Part shown: positions 27,880 through 37,517 of the stretch, one piece after another
Layout of the letters: each line of letters opens with the position of its first letter
Position numbering within the stretch: the first letter of the stretch is position 1
Assembly: GCF_004833285.1 (NCBI RefSeq)
Contig: NZ_STFG01000001.1
Coordinates: forward strand, 372,001 to 436,000
Source of the DNA: Lampropedia puyangensis
Lineage (GTDB): Bacteria; Pseudomonadota; Gammaproteobacteria; Burkholderiales; Burkholderiaceae_C
Direction: 5' to 3'
Length of the DNA stretch: 64,000 bases
Program-made: the position numbers and the translations under genes
The notes under the pieces: generated by a model
The model's database searches: none
The model's input: only the letters and a program-made list of their open reading frames with translations
Told to the model about the DNA's origin: nothing

Positions 27880-29049
27880 TCAACCCAGTTGCTGGTAGAC
27901 AGCGGTTTCAAAATCGGCAAAATGGTTTGCAACAGCAGGATCTAGAAAAGGCAGAACCTGGCTGATATAAACGCCCGCGAGGCCTTTGTGCAGATCAATC
28001 CAGAAATAACTATTGGCCAATCCCGCCCAGTTCAGGCTGCCTGCCGAGCGACCGGTTGGCAGTGCTTGCGTGTTGGTTTCAAAAGCCAATGTCCATTTGC
28101 GTGGGATGTTCGGATAGAGGTCTACATCGAGGGTCAGGGCGGGCACAGAAGACTGCATGGGCAGGACATTCAAATTGCCCATCGCATTGTGTGTCAGCCA
28201 ATCGAATGCGCGTGGGCTGAGCAAGGCTTGTCCATCTACTTTTCCTGCGTTGAGGAATAAACGCAGGAATTGGGCGTAGTCTGCAGCAGTGCCATACAGG
28301 CCACCCCCACCCATCTCGAATTCTGGGTCTTGTTCGATTTGCAAATCCAAAGGCGTCAGATGGCCGTCGGTTTCACGTTGGTGAATGCTGACCAATCGCG
28401 ATTGCATGTCAGGGCGCATGCGAAAAGCGGTATCTGCCATTGCGAGTGGGCCAAGCAGGCTGGACTGCAAGTGTTCGCCCAAGCGTTTTCCTGTGACTGT
28501 TTCAATGATTTTGCCTACTGGCTCAATGTTGATGCCGTAGTTCCAACGCGTGCCGGGATCAAACAGCAGTGGATTACTGAAGACGGCGTTGCTGCAGCTG
28601 ATCACTCCAGGCGTTCCTGTGGCCTGTTGGAAGCGCAGGTTATCGCTACTCAAAAATTCATACCCGTAGCCTGCTGTATGCGTGAGCAAGTGCCGTAATG
28701 TGATGTCGGTGCGTGGTGCACGCAAAATGGGCTGGCCCTCAGCATCAAAGCCTTCGAGCACTTGCGCCTGACCAAGGGGCTCAAACCATTGTTTTGCAGG
28801 GGTGTCTAGGCTCAACAACCCTGCATCAATCAATTGCACGGCTGCGGTGCTAGTCAAGGCCTTGGTCATGGAGGCAATCCATGCGACCGAGTCGACTTGC
28901 ATCGGACTGTTCTGGTCGCCTATACGGCGCGTGCCAAAAGCATTGGCATAGCGGTCGCCATGGGCGTCTGTTACAACGGCTGCAACACCGGGAATACGTC
29001 CTTGTTCAATGGGGCCGCGCAGAATGGCGTCTAAGCTGGCAGAAGGCAT
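27880..29049 (-). CDS. Serine hydrolase, class C beta-lactamase / EstB-like family
   Basis: 389 aa, no signal peptide. Nucleophile motif S-M-T-K in IASMTKALTSTAAVQLID (about residue 60), and Y-G-I-N as the YxN motif near residue 170. GSLNWAGLANSYFWID takes the place of the KTG/HTG strand (W-A-G), as in EstB-type esterases. Probably a cytoplasmic esterase or amidase rather than a true beta-lactamase. CGGAGA precedes the ATG. Substrate unknown. Confidence 0.88.
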   Translation of the reverse strand: MPSASLDAILRGPIEQGRIPGVAAVVTDAHGDRYANAFGTRRIGDQNSPMQVDSVAWIASMTKALTSTAAVQLIDAGLLSLDTPAKQWFEPLGQAQVLEGFDAEGQPILRAPRTDITLRHLLTHTAGYGYEFLSSDNLRFQQATGTPGVISCSNAVFSNPLLFDPGTRWNYGINIEPVGKIIETVTGKRLGEHLQSSLLGPLAMADTAFRMRPDMQSRLVSIHQRETDGHLTPLDLQIEQDPEFEMGGGGLYGTAADYAQFLRLFLNAGKVDGQALLSPRAFDWLTHNAMGNLNVLPMQSSVPALTLDVDLYPNIPRKWTLAFETNTQALPTGRSAGSLNWAGLANSYFWIDLHKGLAGVYISQVLPFLDPAVANHFADFETAVYQQLG

Positions 29050-29130
29050 GTTGTCTCCGATTTTTTTAATGAAATGTCATCGTAAACAATGCTTCTACCT
29101 TATGCAAGCAGCGCGAAAGGCGCAATTTTT

Positions 29131-30120
29131 TTACTGAATGCGCTCGGACGCCGGAGCAGCATGCGGCGCGAATATCTGCGCGACATCGATGGCATCAAAG
29201 TGGTATTGCGCACCACAAAATTCACAACCGACTTCGATGGGCTTTTCCTCTTCAAGCATATCGGTCACTTCTGCTTGCCCTAGGCCACGCAGCATGTTTG
29301 TCACACGCTCGCGATCACATTGGCAACCAAAGTGTGGCATGAGTCCCTGAGTGTCCACGCCCGAGACGGTTTCTTCCCAAAATAAGCGCCGCAGGATGGT
29401 GTTGGTGTCCAACTCCAGCAGTTCTTTCTCGGTCAGGCTGCTTGCCAGGGTGGCGATGCGGTTGAAGTCTTCGTTGTGGCCCAATTGGTCCTGCTCTTCC
29501 GTATTGTGCTGGGCACCAGCCAGGTTGCCTTCGCCTTTGACGGGAATGCGTTGGATCATCAGGCCTGCGGCGACTTGGTCGTTGGCTGCCAGTACCAGAA
29601 CCGTGTCGAGCTGCTCGGATTGCTGCATGTATTGCTGCAAAATGGCTGCCAGTGACGGCAGGGTTTGGCCATTTTCGTCCATCAGGGAGACGATACCTTG
29701 GTACGGTTGGTAGCCAGGCCGTTTTTCATCGGCATCGAGGGTGATGGCGCAGCGCCCTTGGCCATGCACATTGAAGAGGCTTTCGATGCTGGCATCGGTT
29801 GCGATGTTGTCTTTCTGACTTGGCGCGAGTTGTGCGGTAGCACGCAAACGCAAATCCGATTTGATTTCTGCCACCGCCAATCGTACCGGCCCGTCGCCTT
29901 GAATTTGCAGCACCAAAGCGCCTTCAAAATGGATGTTCGATTGCATCAGCAGGCCAGCCGCAGTCATTTGCCCCAAGATGCGACTGATGCATTCTGGGTA
30001 GGGGCCTGTTTCTGAGTTCTTGCCACGGCGTTGCAGTACTTCCTGCCATGGCGTATCAACGCGGACAATCGCACCGCGCACAGGCAGGCCATCAAACAGG
30101 AACTTCTGGATTTCAGACAT
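29131..30120 (-). CDS. hslO: Redox-regulated chaperone Hsp33
   Basis: 329 aa. N-terminal substrate-binding domain, then the C-terminal zinc redox switch with C-Q-C-D and C-E-F-C (FGCQCDRERVTNMLRGLG; VGCEFCGAQYHFD). Oxidation releases zinc and activates the holdase during oxidative and heat stress. It carries an acidic insert around LGHNEDFNRI. Cytosolic. Confidence 0.96.
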   Translation of the reverse strand: MSEIQKFLFDGLPVRGAIVRVDTPWQEVLQRRGKNSETGPYPECISRILGQMTAAGLLMQSNIHFEGALVLQIQGDGPVRLAVAEIKSDLRLRATAQLAPSQKDNIATDASIESLFNVHGQGRCAITLDADEKRPGYQPYQGIVSLMDENGQTLPSLAAILQQYMQQSEQLDTVLVLAANDQVAAGLMIQRIPVKGEGNLAGAQHNTEEQDQLGHNEDFNRIATLASSLTEKELLELDTNTILRRLFWEETVSGVDTQGLMPHFGCQCDRERVTNMLRGLGQAEVTDMLEEEKPIEVGCEFCGAQYHFDAIDVAQIFAPHAAPASERIQ

Positions 30121-30279
30121 GAGATGCTTTCATGGAGAGGCGCGCGCGTGGGCGTTATGCCCAGTATGCGCTGCGATCTTGTGGAGTGACCTACCGATAT
30201 AAAGGCGCATCAACGAATTTCAAGGCAGGTCGCAGAACCGATATTGCGGCGTTGGCTGTGGCGCCTGACTATCGTTGAC

Positions 30280-30804
30280 TTACGCAATAGGTTTGAGGCC
30301 TTTTTGAAAACGCTTGGCGTTGGCCACGTAATTTTTGGCACTTTGGCGCAAACCCTCTATTTCTTCTGCTGTCAGTGCGCGCACGACTTTTGCGGGGCTA
30401 CCCATGATCATGCTGCCATCAGGAAACTCTTTGTTTTCCGTGATCAGGCTGCGTGCGCCCACTAAGCAGTTTTTGCCAATTTTTGCGCCATTGAGAATAA
30501 CTGCGCCAATACCTACGAGGCTTTCGTCCCCAATGGTGCAGCCATGCAGCATGACTTGGTGCCCTACGGTGACATGCCGACCGATGTGCAAAGGTTTGCC
30601 AAAGTCTGCGTGCAAGACGCTGGCATCTTGAATGTTGCTGCCTTCGCCGACAGTGATTTGGTCGGTGTCACCACGGATCACACTGCCAAACCAGATTGAT
30701 GCATCGGCTTCCAAAGTTACTTGGCCTAACACTGTGGCAGAGTCAGCAACCCATGCAGAGTCACTGATGGTGGGGCAGATACCGTCTAATTCAAAGATCG
30801 CCAT
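30280..30804 (-). CDS. Gamma-carbonic anhydrase family hexapeptide-repeat protein
   Basis: 174 aa from the ATG at 30804, decided by AGGAG five bases upstream (a long in-frame extension to 31062 overlaps the divergent gene). Left-handed beta-helix repeats; metal-site histidines in LHADFGKP and VGHQVMLHGCTIG. The YrdA/PaaY type, often annotated as gamma-carbonic anhydrase; enzymatic activity is unproven for many members. Divergent from the DUF455 gene. Confidence 0.93.
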   Translation of the reverse strand: MAIFELDGICPTISDSAWVADSATVLGQVTLEADASIWFGSVIRGDTDQITVGEGSNIQDASVLHADFGKPLHIGRHVTVGHQVMLHGCTIGDESLVGIGAVILNGAKIGKNCLVGARSLITENKEFPDGSMIMGSPAKVVRALTAEEIEGLRQSAKNYVANAKRFQKGLKPIA

Positions 30805-30964
30805 AAAGTCTCCTAGTGTGGTGGGGTGTTGGATATGCGAAGAACAGCGGCAGCAGTGGGGCTGCTTGAAGGCAGATGCAGACCTTTTCTTCTTGCAAGT
30901 GCCAAGCATTATCGGCCAAGCGATGGCCACAATGCCCGCAGCAAGCGGCCTACAATGCGACCCC

Positions 30965-31810
30965 ATGACCGACACTGCGACGCTCAATCCAATGCCTTTG
31001 CCTTCTTCCGAGTGGCGCACTTGCGCCTTGGCAGTGATGCAGATGGCCGATCCACTAGCCAAGGCACAAACCGCAGAGCGGTTGTACCAGCAGCGCTCCA
31101 GTCTTCAATTGGACGTTGATGCGACTCTTGCCATTCCGGTGCCTGATGCACCCACCATGCCTAGTCAATTGGCGCTGGCCGCGCATACAGATGTGGCGAG
31201 ACGATCGCCAGCAACGTTGCAGGGCCGTGCGGTATTGGTGCATGCCATCGTGCACATTGAGTACAACGCCATCCATCTTGCACTCGATGCGGTGTGGCGC
31301 TTTGCGGGCATGCCTGCTTCTTATTACGAAGACTGGCTCAAAGTGGCGGCTGAAGAAGCCAAGCATTTTCAAATGCTACGCACGCAGTTGCAGTCCATGG
31401 GGTTTGACTACGGGGATTTCCCCGCCCACCAAGGTTTGTGGAGCATGTGTGAGAAAACCCGTCACGATATTTTGCCGCGCATGGCCTTGGTGCCGCGCAC
31501 ACTGGAGGCGCGCGGCTTGGATGCCACTCCGTTAATTCAGGAGAAGTTGCGTCAAGTCAATACCGATGATGCAAAGGCCACGGCCACCATTTTGGACACC
31601 ATCTTGCGTGAAGAGGTCGGGCATGTGGCGATTGGCAATTACTGGTACCGATGGTTGTGCCACCAGCGCGGTTTGGAGCCCGTTGGGCTCTACCCTAAAC
31701 TGGTCGAGCAATATGAAGCGCCGCGCCCCAAAGCACCGCTTAACCTGGATGCCCGCCGTGCGGCAGGTTTCACTGAAGAAGAATTGCAGTATCTGGAGTG
31801 GGGCAGTTAA
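30965..31810 (+). CDS. DUF455 ferritin-like domain protein
   Basis: 281 aa from the ATG at 30965. Helical, with di-metal-type ligands: HIEYNAIHLALDAVWRF, EEAKHFQMLRTQL and REEVGHVAIGNYWY give the E...ExxH pattern of the ferritin-like superfamily. Function is not established. Convergent with the 2-hydroxyacid dehydrogenase gene and divergent from the gamma-carbonic anhydrase gene. Confidence 0.9.
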   Translation: MTDTATLNPMPLPSSEWRTCALAVMQMADPLAKAQTAERLYQQRSSLQLDVDATLAIPVPDAPTMPSQLALAAHTDVARRSPATLQGRAVLVHAIVHIEYNAIHLALDAVWRFAGMPASYYEDWLKVAAEEAKHFQMLRTQLQSMGFDYGDFPAHQGLWSMCEKTRHDILPRMALVPRTLEARGLDATPLIQEKLRQVNTDDAKATATILDTILREEVGHVAIGNYWYRWLCHQRGLEPVGLYPKLVEQYEAPRPKAPLNLDARRAAGFTEEELQYLEWGS

Positions 31811-31843
31811 GGCGAACCTTGTGGTATTAAACCGGCCATAACG

Positions 31844-32779
31844 TTACAGACTGAAGGCATGCTGCAAGCGTTGCAGTGTTAAGACCAAGACTTCTGTGTG
31901 TGCCTCTACCGTAAATCCACCCCGATGCGATTGCAGCAACGTCTGGTTGCTGGCAATCAAGCCACTTGGCACGTGAGGCTCGTGCTCAAACACATCCAGT
32001 GCCGCCCCGGCAATATGGTTGTGGTTGAGGGCCTCTTTTAAGGCGGCTTCATCGACAACACTGCCGCGGCCCACATTGATCAAGAAGCCGTCTTTGCCAA
32101 GGGCCTGAAGCACGTCAGCGCCCACCAAGTGGTGTGTGGCTGTGCCTCCGGGCAATGCAAGAAAGAGAATGTCCACCTCTGCGGCCAGCGACAACAGGTT
32201 GGTGTGATGCTGCCAGGGCAACTCCATGTGCGCGGTGCGACTGAAGTAATGCACTTGCATGTCCATGGCGTCAAGGCGCTTGGCAAGCGCCTGGCCAATG
32301 GCGCCTATCCCCGCAATGCCCGCGCGTCTGCCAGCCAGGCGCCGTACGGGTTGGCGATCTCTGCCCCATTGCATTTGGCGCACTTCCTGATCTATCAAGT
32401 GAATGCGGCGTGCCAATGCAATCATCATCCCAATGGCCAGTTCGGCCACATCTACGGCATTGATACCTGCACCAGTCAGCACTTGAATGTTGCGTCGCGC
32501 TGCTTCTGCCATGTCCACCGATTCAGCGCCTGCGCCGAGATTCAAAATCAGCGCCAAATGCGGCAGTTGATCCATCAGCTGTGCATTCACGGAGATACCT
32601 CCTGTGCTGCAGATGACGACACGGATTGTGTCTGCATGTGTGGCGAGTACGCCCGCATAGTCTGGGTTGGCATGAACATCCAGTGGCTTGAACGGTGCGG
32701 GGAGCATGGAACATAACTCTTGTGCAAGCCAGGGGCCAAGAATAGGGATATACAGAGGGGCTGATGTGTCCTGTGTCAT
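31844..32779 (-). CDS. NAD(P)-dependent 2-hydroxyacid dehydrogenase
   Basis: 311 aa. Rossmann motif GIAGIGAIGQALAKRL at about residues 153-168. Catalytic Arg in NVGRGSVVDE, Glu in DVFEHEP, and His in QSHRGG (usually SPHxGG). Interconverts a 2-keto acid and its D-hydroxy acid in the cytosol. It lies 202 bp downstream of the hydantoinase gene on the same strand with no terminator seen, so it may belong to the hydantoin locus; substrate unknown. Confidence 0.92.
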   Translation of the reverse strand: MTQDTSAPLYIPILGPWLAQELCSMLPAPFKPLDVHANPDYAGVLATHADTIRVVICSTGGISVNAQLMDQLPHLALILNLGAGAESVDMAEAARRNIQVLTGAGINAVDVAELAIGMMIALARRIHLIDQEVRQMQWGRDRQPVRRLAGRRAGIAGIGAIGQALAKRLDAMDMQVHYFSRTAHMELPWQHHTNLLSLAAEVDILFLALPGGTATHHLVGADVLQALGKDGFLINVGRGSVVDEAALKEALNHNHIAGAALDVFEHEPHVPSGLIASNQTLLQSHRGGFTVEAHTEVLVLTLQRLQHAFSL

Positions 32780-32981
32780 GAAAGGGATGTGTCCGGGTTA
32801 TGAGGAACGCTGGGTGGATGGAGTATGGCAACGCCGGCCATGTGTTTGGCTGGCTGCTGATTCAGAAGATGGGAAGGGCGTTGCACGGCTTATGCGGCAG
32901 TCTGGCTCGTCTTGTTTGGGTGCCCAAGCCCCATGCACATGAGTGCATGACAACTGCTGTGGTGTATTTCGCACTTCGCAC

Positions 32982-34457
32982 TCAGTACGCAGCCCAAGCC
33001 TTTCCTTTGAGACCAAGCCAATCGCTCGCGTGTGATGGCTTTGGGTGGGCAGCACTTTCGAGAATTGGTTTTGGTATTTGGCGAGGAAGGAATATTCCGC
33101 GCCCCCGCGCCGCTTGCAGTTTTCCTGCATCAACAATGACTTCGCCACGACTGATCACGGTGCTGGGCCAGCCACGCAGCTCGCGGCCTTCATAGGGGGT
33201 GTAACCGACGTTGTCGTGCAGGTCATTCCACGTTACGGTGCGGCATTCCTGTGGGTCCCACAGTACAACGTCGGCGTCCATACCTATAGCGATGTCCCCT
33301 TTGCGGTGCTCCAGTCCGTACATTTGGGCATGGTTGGTAGCAGTCAGGCGCACAAACTGTTCGGGGCTGAGGCGGCCTGTCAGCAGCCCTTCGGAGAACA
33401 GCAGAGGCAAACGTAGCTCTAGGCCGGGTACACCATTGGCCATCTCTTTAAAGGTCGTTGCATCTCCTTTGGGAAGTTTGCCTGTAGTGTCAAACTTAAA
33501 AGGGGCATGGTCGGAGCTGTAAACACCCAATGTTCCATCGAGCAGGCCGCGCCAGACTTGCGCTTGCGCGGCTTTGTCGCGTGCGGGAGGGCTGCAGCAG
33601 AACTTGGCGCCTTCAAGTCCTTCTTGATCCATATCCTCTTGCGTCAAGAAAAGGTATTGTGGGCATGTTTCTGCATGGACTTTGCTCCCCAGTGTTCTGG
33701 CGCTGCGGATCACTTCAATCGCCTCTGGGCCAGAGATGTGCACTAACAAAATGGGAACATCAAGCAGTTTGGCCAGAGCGATAGCGCGTGCGCTTGCCTC
33801 GGTTTCGGCAATCGCATCATGGGCTACGCCGTGAAACTTGGGCGCTTTCAAACCTTTGGCCAGCAACCGCTTGGCCAGCCAACGAATGACGTCATGGTTT
33901 TCGGCGTGGATCATCACCATTGCGCCTTCGCGCCCGGCTACTTCCATGATTTCCAGTAAATGGTAGTCGTCTATTTTCAGTGCGTCATAGGTCATGTAGA
34001 CTTTCAACGAGGTAATGCCTTGCGCAATCGCCCGTGGCAAATCTTCGTTGAGCATTTCCGGGGTGACTTCTGACAAAATCAAATGAAAGCCATAGTCGAT
34101 GACTGCTTTTTCCGCTGCACGTTTGGCATATTCCTCAATCACGCGAGGAACATGCTGGCCCTTATGTTGTGCCGCAAACGGAATCACCGTGGTCGTACCC
34201 CCAAAGGCGGCTGAGACGGTGGCACTGTAGAAGTCATCTGCGCACATCACCCCTGTGCTGGATGCCTGTTCAATATGGGCATGGCTGTCAATGCCGCCAG
34301 GCATTACCCATTTTCCTGTCGCATCCAGGTCTTGTTTGCCAGCGGGAAGATGTTGGCTGATCGCGACGATTTTTCCGTCCGAGATACCCAGGTCAGCCAT
34401 GAAGGTGGCGTGCGAGGTACTTACGCGGCCATTGCGGATGGTTAGGTCAAACGTCAT
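32982..34457 (-). CDS. hydA: D-hydantoinase / dihydropyrimidinase
   Basis: 491 aa from the ATG at 34457. Amidohydrolase metal site: GGIDSHAHIE (two His), carbamylated Lys in TSLKVYMTY, further ligands in MIHAENHD and LLVHISG, and catalytic Asp in YSSDHAPF. Opens the ring of 5-substituted hydantoins or dihydropyrimidines to N-carbamoyl acids, probably as a cytosolic tetramer. Its neighbour, a D-specific N-carbamoylase, argues for the hydantoin role rather than pyrimidine breakdown. Confidence 0.94.
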   Translation of the reverse strand: MTFDLTIRNGRVSTSHATFMADLGISDGKIVAISQHLPAGKQDLDATGKWVMPGGIDSHAHIEQASSTGVMCADDFYSATVSAAFGGTTTVIPFAAQHKGQHVPRVIEEYAKRAAEKAVIDYGFHLILSEVTPEMLNEDLPRAIAQGITSLKVYMTYDALKIDDYHLLEIMEVAGREGAMVMIHAENHDVIRWLAKRLLAKGLKAPKFHGVAHDAIAETEASARAIALAKLLDVPILLVHISGPEAIEVIRSARTLGSKVHAETCPQYLFLTQEDMDQEGLEGAKFCCSPPARDKAAQAQVWRGLLDGTLGVYSSDHAPFKFDTTGKLPKGDATTFKEMANGVPGLELRLPLLFSEGLLTGRLSPEQFVRLTATNHAQMYGLEHRKGDIAIGMDADVVLWDPQECRTVTWNDLHDNVGYTPYEGRELRGWPSTVISRGEVIVDAGKLQAARGRGIFLPRQIPKPILESAAHPKPSHASDWLGLKGKAWAAY

Positions 34458-34523
34458 GGCGTTATTTCGTGGGGAGGATTGGCAGGCTGCATTGCTTAGG
34501 CGGCGCAGCCGCAACGCAAAGGG

Positions 34524-34943
34524 TTAGTGGGCGTAGATTTGCGCTTCAGTGCGAAAACCTTTGACTTCGATGGGGTTGCCAAACGGGTCCAGGAAGAACA
34601 TGGTCCATTGCTCACCTGGCTCGCCCTCAAAGCGCACTTGTGGTTCGAGGACGAAGGCAATGCCAGCGGCTTTGAGTCGGTCGGCCATCGCTTGCCAATC
34701 GGGGTAGAGCAAGATGATGCCGAAATGCGGCATGGGCACCATGTGTTTGCCAACCTTGCCTGTTGGCGCTGTGGCAAAAGGTTGGCCCAAGTGCAAGGAG
34801 ATTTGATGACCGAAGAAATCAAAGTCCACCCAGGTGTCGGTGCTGCGCCCCTCGGTGCAGCCTAGCACTTGCCCGTAGAACTGGCGGGCAACATCCAGAT
34901 CCGTGATATTGAAAGCGAAATGGAATGCGGAGGGGAGATTCAT
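34524..34943 (-). CDS. VOC (glyoxalase/bleomycin-resistance) family protein
   Basis: 139 aa, one VOC pair of beta-alpha-beta-beta-beta modules: FHFAFNITDLDVARQFYGQVLG and FFLDPFGNPIEVKGF. Metal-ligand candidates are H8 in the first strand and the final Glu of PIEVKGF. Lyase, dioxygenase or isomerase cannot be told apart from sequence. Lies between the hydantoinase and dehydratase genes, with gaps of 66 and 30 bp, so it is probably part of the same operon. Confidence 0.9.
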   Translation of the reverse strand: MNLPSAFHFAFNITDLDVARQFYGQVLGCTEGRSTDTWVDFDFFGHQISLHLGQPFATAPTGKVGKHMVPMPHFGIILLYPDWQAMADRLKAAGIAFVLEPQVRFEGEPGEQWTMFFLDPFGNPIEVKGFRTEAQIYAH

Positions 34944-34973
34944 GGTTTGTCTTTCTTCGTCGTAGTGTTGGGG

Positions 34974-36011
34974 TTATGCCAATGCCTGAACAAGCAGCGG
35001 CATATCGACATTAGCACCGGAGAGCACGATCACTGCGCTGGCGCCATGAAGCGGCAGTTTGCCTGCAAGCAATGCCGCTAAAGCCACTGCGCCGCCCGGC
35101 TCAACCACCAATCGCAAGTCTTCCAGTGCAAAGCGCATCGCTGCCAGTACTTCATTGTCATTGACCGAAATGGCTTGGCCGAGCAGAGGCTGGTTGATCG
35201 TGAATGGCAATTGCGCAGGGGTCACGGCTTGCAAGGCATCACAAATCGATTGTGCTGACTTGGCGTTGTGCTCACGCGTTCCTGATGCAAGGGAACGCAC
35301 TGTATCGTCAAATGCGGCTGGCTCGACCGCCACACGGCGAGTTCCGGGGCTAAGGGCCTGCAAAGTCAGGTTGCAGCCTGCCATCATTCCGCCACCGCCG
35401 CACGGCGCGGCAAACAAGGCAAGTTGGTTGCGCGTTGCAGCAGGCAAGTCTTGTAGTGCTTCCAAGGCCACCGTGCCTTGTGCAGCCAGTACAGCAGGCG
35501 AGTCCCCAGGAGGAATCAATGTGGCGCCTGTTTCAGCCAGCAACTGCATACCAATGGCTTCTCGGCTTTGGGTCATGCGGTCGTACTGCACAACCTTAGC
35601 CCCTTTGGCCAAAGCTTTTTGCACTTTGTTTTTTGGGGCGTCAGCTGGCATCACGATGGTGGCATTCACGTTCAGTACATCTGCGGCCCAAGCGATGGCT
35701 TGACCGTGGTTACCAGTTGAATAGGCAATGACGCCTTGCTCGCGTTGCTCTGGTGTGAGCGACAAGATCGCATTGAAGGCGCCGCGCAATTTGAATGAGC
35801 CGGTGATTTGCAAGCATTCTGGCTTTAGCCAGACTTCGCCACCGGCCATGTCGCTGAGTGATCGTGAAAACAGCAGCGGTGTGCGCCGTATATAAGGTGC
35901 AATACGGTCAGCAGCTTCTTGCACCTCGGCAAACGTAGGTACTGCCATAGGGCCAAAAAGTTCATGCTCAATACTTGTTGGTAGCAGATGGAGGGAGAGC
36001 GGGGCATTCAT
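34974..36011 (-). CDS. PLP-dependent threonine/serine dehydratase-like enzyme
   Basis: 345 aa from the ATG at 36011, which overlaps the upstream stop as ATGA. Fold-type II PLP enzyme: lysine in TGSFKLRGAFNAI, STGNHGQAIAWAA binding the cofactor ring, and the phosphate loop APCGGGGMMAGC. There is no C-terminal ACT domain, so it belongs with the short catabolic threonine dehydratase, serine racemase or 3-hydroxyaspartate dehydratase group. In this operon it could deaminate a hydroxy D-amino acid released by the N-carbamoylase; that is inference. Confidence 0.9.
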   Translation of the reverse strand: MNAPLSLHLLPTSIEHELFGPMAVPTFAEVQEAADRIAPYIRRTPLLFSRSLSDMAGGEVWLKPECLQITGSFKLRGAFNAILSLTPEQREQGVIAYSTGNHGQAIAWAADVLNVNATIVMPADAPKNKVQKALAKGAKVVQYDRMTQSREAIGMQLLAETGATLIPPGDSPAVLAAQGTVALEALQDLPAATRNQLALFAAPCGGGGMMAGCNLTLQALSPGTRRVAVEPAAFDDTVRSLASGTREHNAKSAQSICDALQAVTPAQLPFTINQPLLGQAISVNDNEVLAAMRFALEDLRLVVEPGGAVALAALLAGKLPLHGASAVIVLSGANVDMPLLVQALA

Positions 36012-37030
36012 GATGAGTGCGCCTCGGTTTCTTCTTGTGTGGACGGCATCCATACCGCAGGCGGGGTACTGCCTGTTTGGCTGGTGATATGGGTATAGGC
36101 TTCCAGGCGGCGATGTTGCGCGAAATTGAAAATCGTGGTGCGTCCCAGTTCGCACATCGCCAGGTTGCAGTCAGCTACGACCAATTCATCATCCCAACTG
36201 GTGGCCATGGCCATGATTTCACCTTGCGGATTGACGATGATGGAGTGCCCCATCAGCTCAAAGCCATCTTCGTTGCCAGCTTTGGCCACACCGACCCCAA
36301 AGGTTGCATTTTGGTAGCAACCGGCTTGGATGGACAGTTGCGAGTGGAAGTTGCGCAGGTGGTTGGCTTCGAAGCCTCGATTTTCTTGGTTAACCGCAGG
36401 CGTGTTGTAGCCCAACATCACCAGCTCCACTTGTTGCAAACCTAACTCTCGCCATGATTCAGGCCAGCGGCGGTCGTTGCAGATCAGCATGCCCATATTG
36501 ACGCCATCGACCTGGCCCACTGGTGCACGAGTGACAGGAAAGCCTAAGTTGCCTACTTCAAAGTAGCGTTTCTCAAGATGCTGCACTTTGCGAATACTGG
36601 AGAACTCTTTGTGCCCGGGCAAGTGTATTTTGCGGTACTTCAAAATGATTTCTCCGCTGGGCGCAATGACCACCGAGGTATTGAAGCGGCGTTTGCGTAC
36701 TTGGCCTGTTTCGTCAGGCTCATGCGCAATCTCGGCATACCCTAAATAGCAGGTGATACCGTAGCGCTTGATCGCATCAAACAGCGGTTGCGTGGCAGCC
36801 GAAGGAAGGCTTTCTTCGTACCAGTTGTCGGCTTGGTCAAGGTCTTCGACATACCAGCGTGGGAAAAAGGTTGTGAATGCCAGTTCAGGAAAGACCACCA
36901 CATTGGCGCCACGCTGGTGCGCACGTTCAACCAATCGGACCATTCGGGCGACTACTGAATCGCGACCTTCGGCTTTTTGAATTGGGCCAAGTTGGGCTGC
37001 TGCCACTGTAATAAGACGCGTCATATCCAT
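36008..37030 (-). CDS. hyuC: N-carbamoyl-D-amino acid hydrolase (nitrilase superfamily)
   Basis: 340 aa. Nitrilase triad: Glu in VFPELAFTTFFPRW (E49, or E47 if the ATG at 37024 is used, matching the Agrobacterium enzyme), Lys in KYRKIHLPGHKE, and Cys in MLICNDRRWPE. FPRW, RRFNTS, KYRKIHLPGHKE and CNDRRWPE are diagnostic of D-carbamoylase. Releases a D-amino acid, CO2 and ammonia from N-carbamoyl-D-amino acids. First gene of the operon. Confidence 0.94.
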   Translation of the reverse strand: MDMTRLITVAAAQLGPIQKAEGRDSVVARMVRLVERAHQRGANVVVFPELAFTTFFPRWYVEDLDQADNWYEESLPSAATQPLFDAIKRYGITCYLGYAEIAHEPDETGQVRKRRFNTSVVIAPSGEIILKYRKIHLPGHKEFSSIRKVQHLEKRYFEVGNLGFPVTRAPVGQVDGVNMGMLICNDRRWPESWRELGLQQVELVMLGYNTPAVNQENRGFEANHLRNFHSQLSIQAGCYQNATFGVGVAKAGNEDGFELMGHSIIVNPQGEIMAMATSWDDELVVADCNLAMCELGRTTIFNFAQHRRLEAYTHITSQTGSTPPAVWMPSTQEETEAHSS

Positions 37031-37517
37031 TCATCCAAAGAGAAAACAAACAACAGGTGCAATCGGCTTGTCGCTTGCGCTCAGGACCAAGCGCATGCAG
37101 TCCAAACGAACGTCTGCACCTATGAACTCAACAAGGCTCGGCTCTGCGCCACGGGTGCTGTCCCCTGCGCGAGTTCAATGACTGGCTCGGCCAATGCCTT
37201 TCACGTCCTGCAGGGGCTGCATGTCGACTGGGGCTTTGCTCTAAAACCTGACAAGCAAATGCGCAGTAGGCTTAATGCCGCATCAATGCCGTTGATGACG
37301 GCATGGATGCGCCTGTGGGTGATGGCATCAGTCACAGAAGACATAGCCGCATGGGACGAGAAATATTCAATGGAGGAAATTTTGCGAGATATCGCGTGGC
37401 ATGGAAATTGCTGAAATGTCGGTCTTGATTAACACGGCGTTAAGGATTTTTGCGTTGGCGTTTTGGAGAGTTCTACAAAACGCTAGGCCAACATCTCGCC
37501 TCTTGCTTTTTGTTGTT
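37031..37517. promoter_or_regulatory. Divergent control region, hyuC / LysR
   Basis: About 490 bp with no supportable gene: a 145-codon plus frame (36977-37414) and a 39-codon extension of the LysR frame show no family features. It contains a 31-bp palindrome at 37280-37310, arms GCATCAATGCCG and CGGCATGGATGC with one mismatch and a 7-base spacer. Expected to hold the promoters of both units. Confidence 0.6.

Noticed and set aside
27880-29049. Calling the serine hydrolase a beta-lactamase resistance gene
   Set aside because: No signal peptide, and the KTG triad is replaced by W-A-G; this fits EstB-like esterases.
34524-34943. Calling the VOC protein a hydantoin racemase
   Set aside because: Hydantoin racemases belong to the Asp/Glu racemase fold; this protein has VOC modules and no paired catalytic cysteines.
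36977-37414. 145-codon plus frame covering the hyuC-LysR gap
   Set aside because: It begins inside hyuC, lacks a ribosome-binding site and family similarity, and its sequence is dominated by low-conservation residues; the region reads as regulatory DNA.
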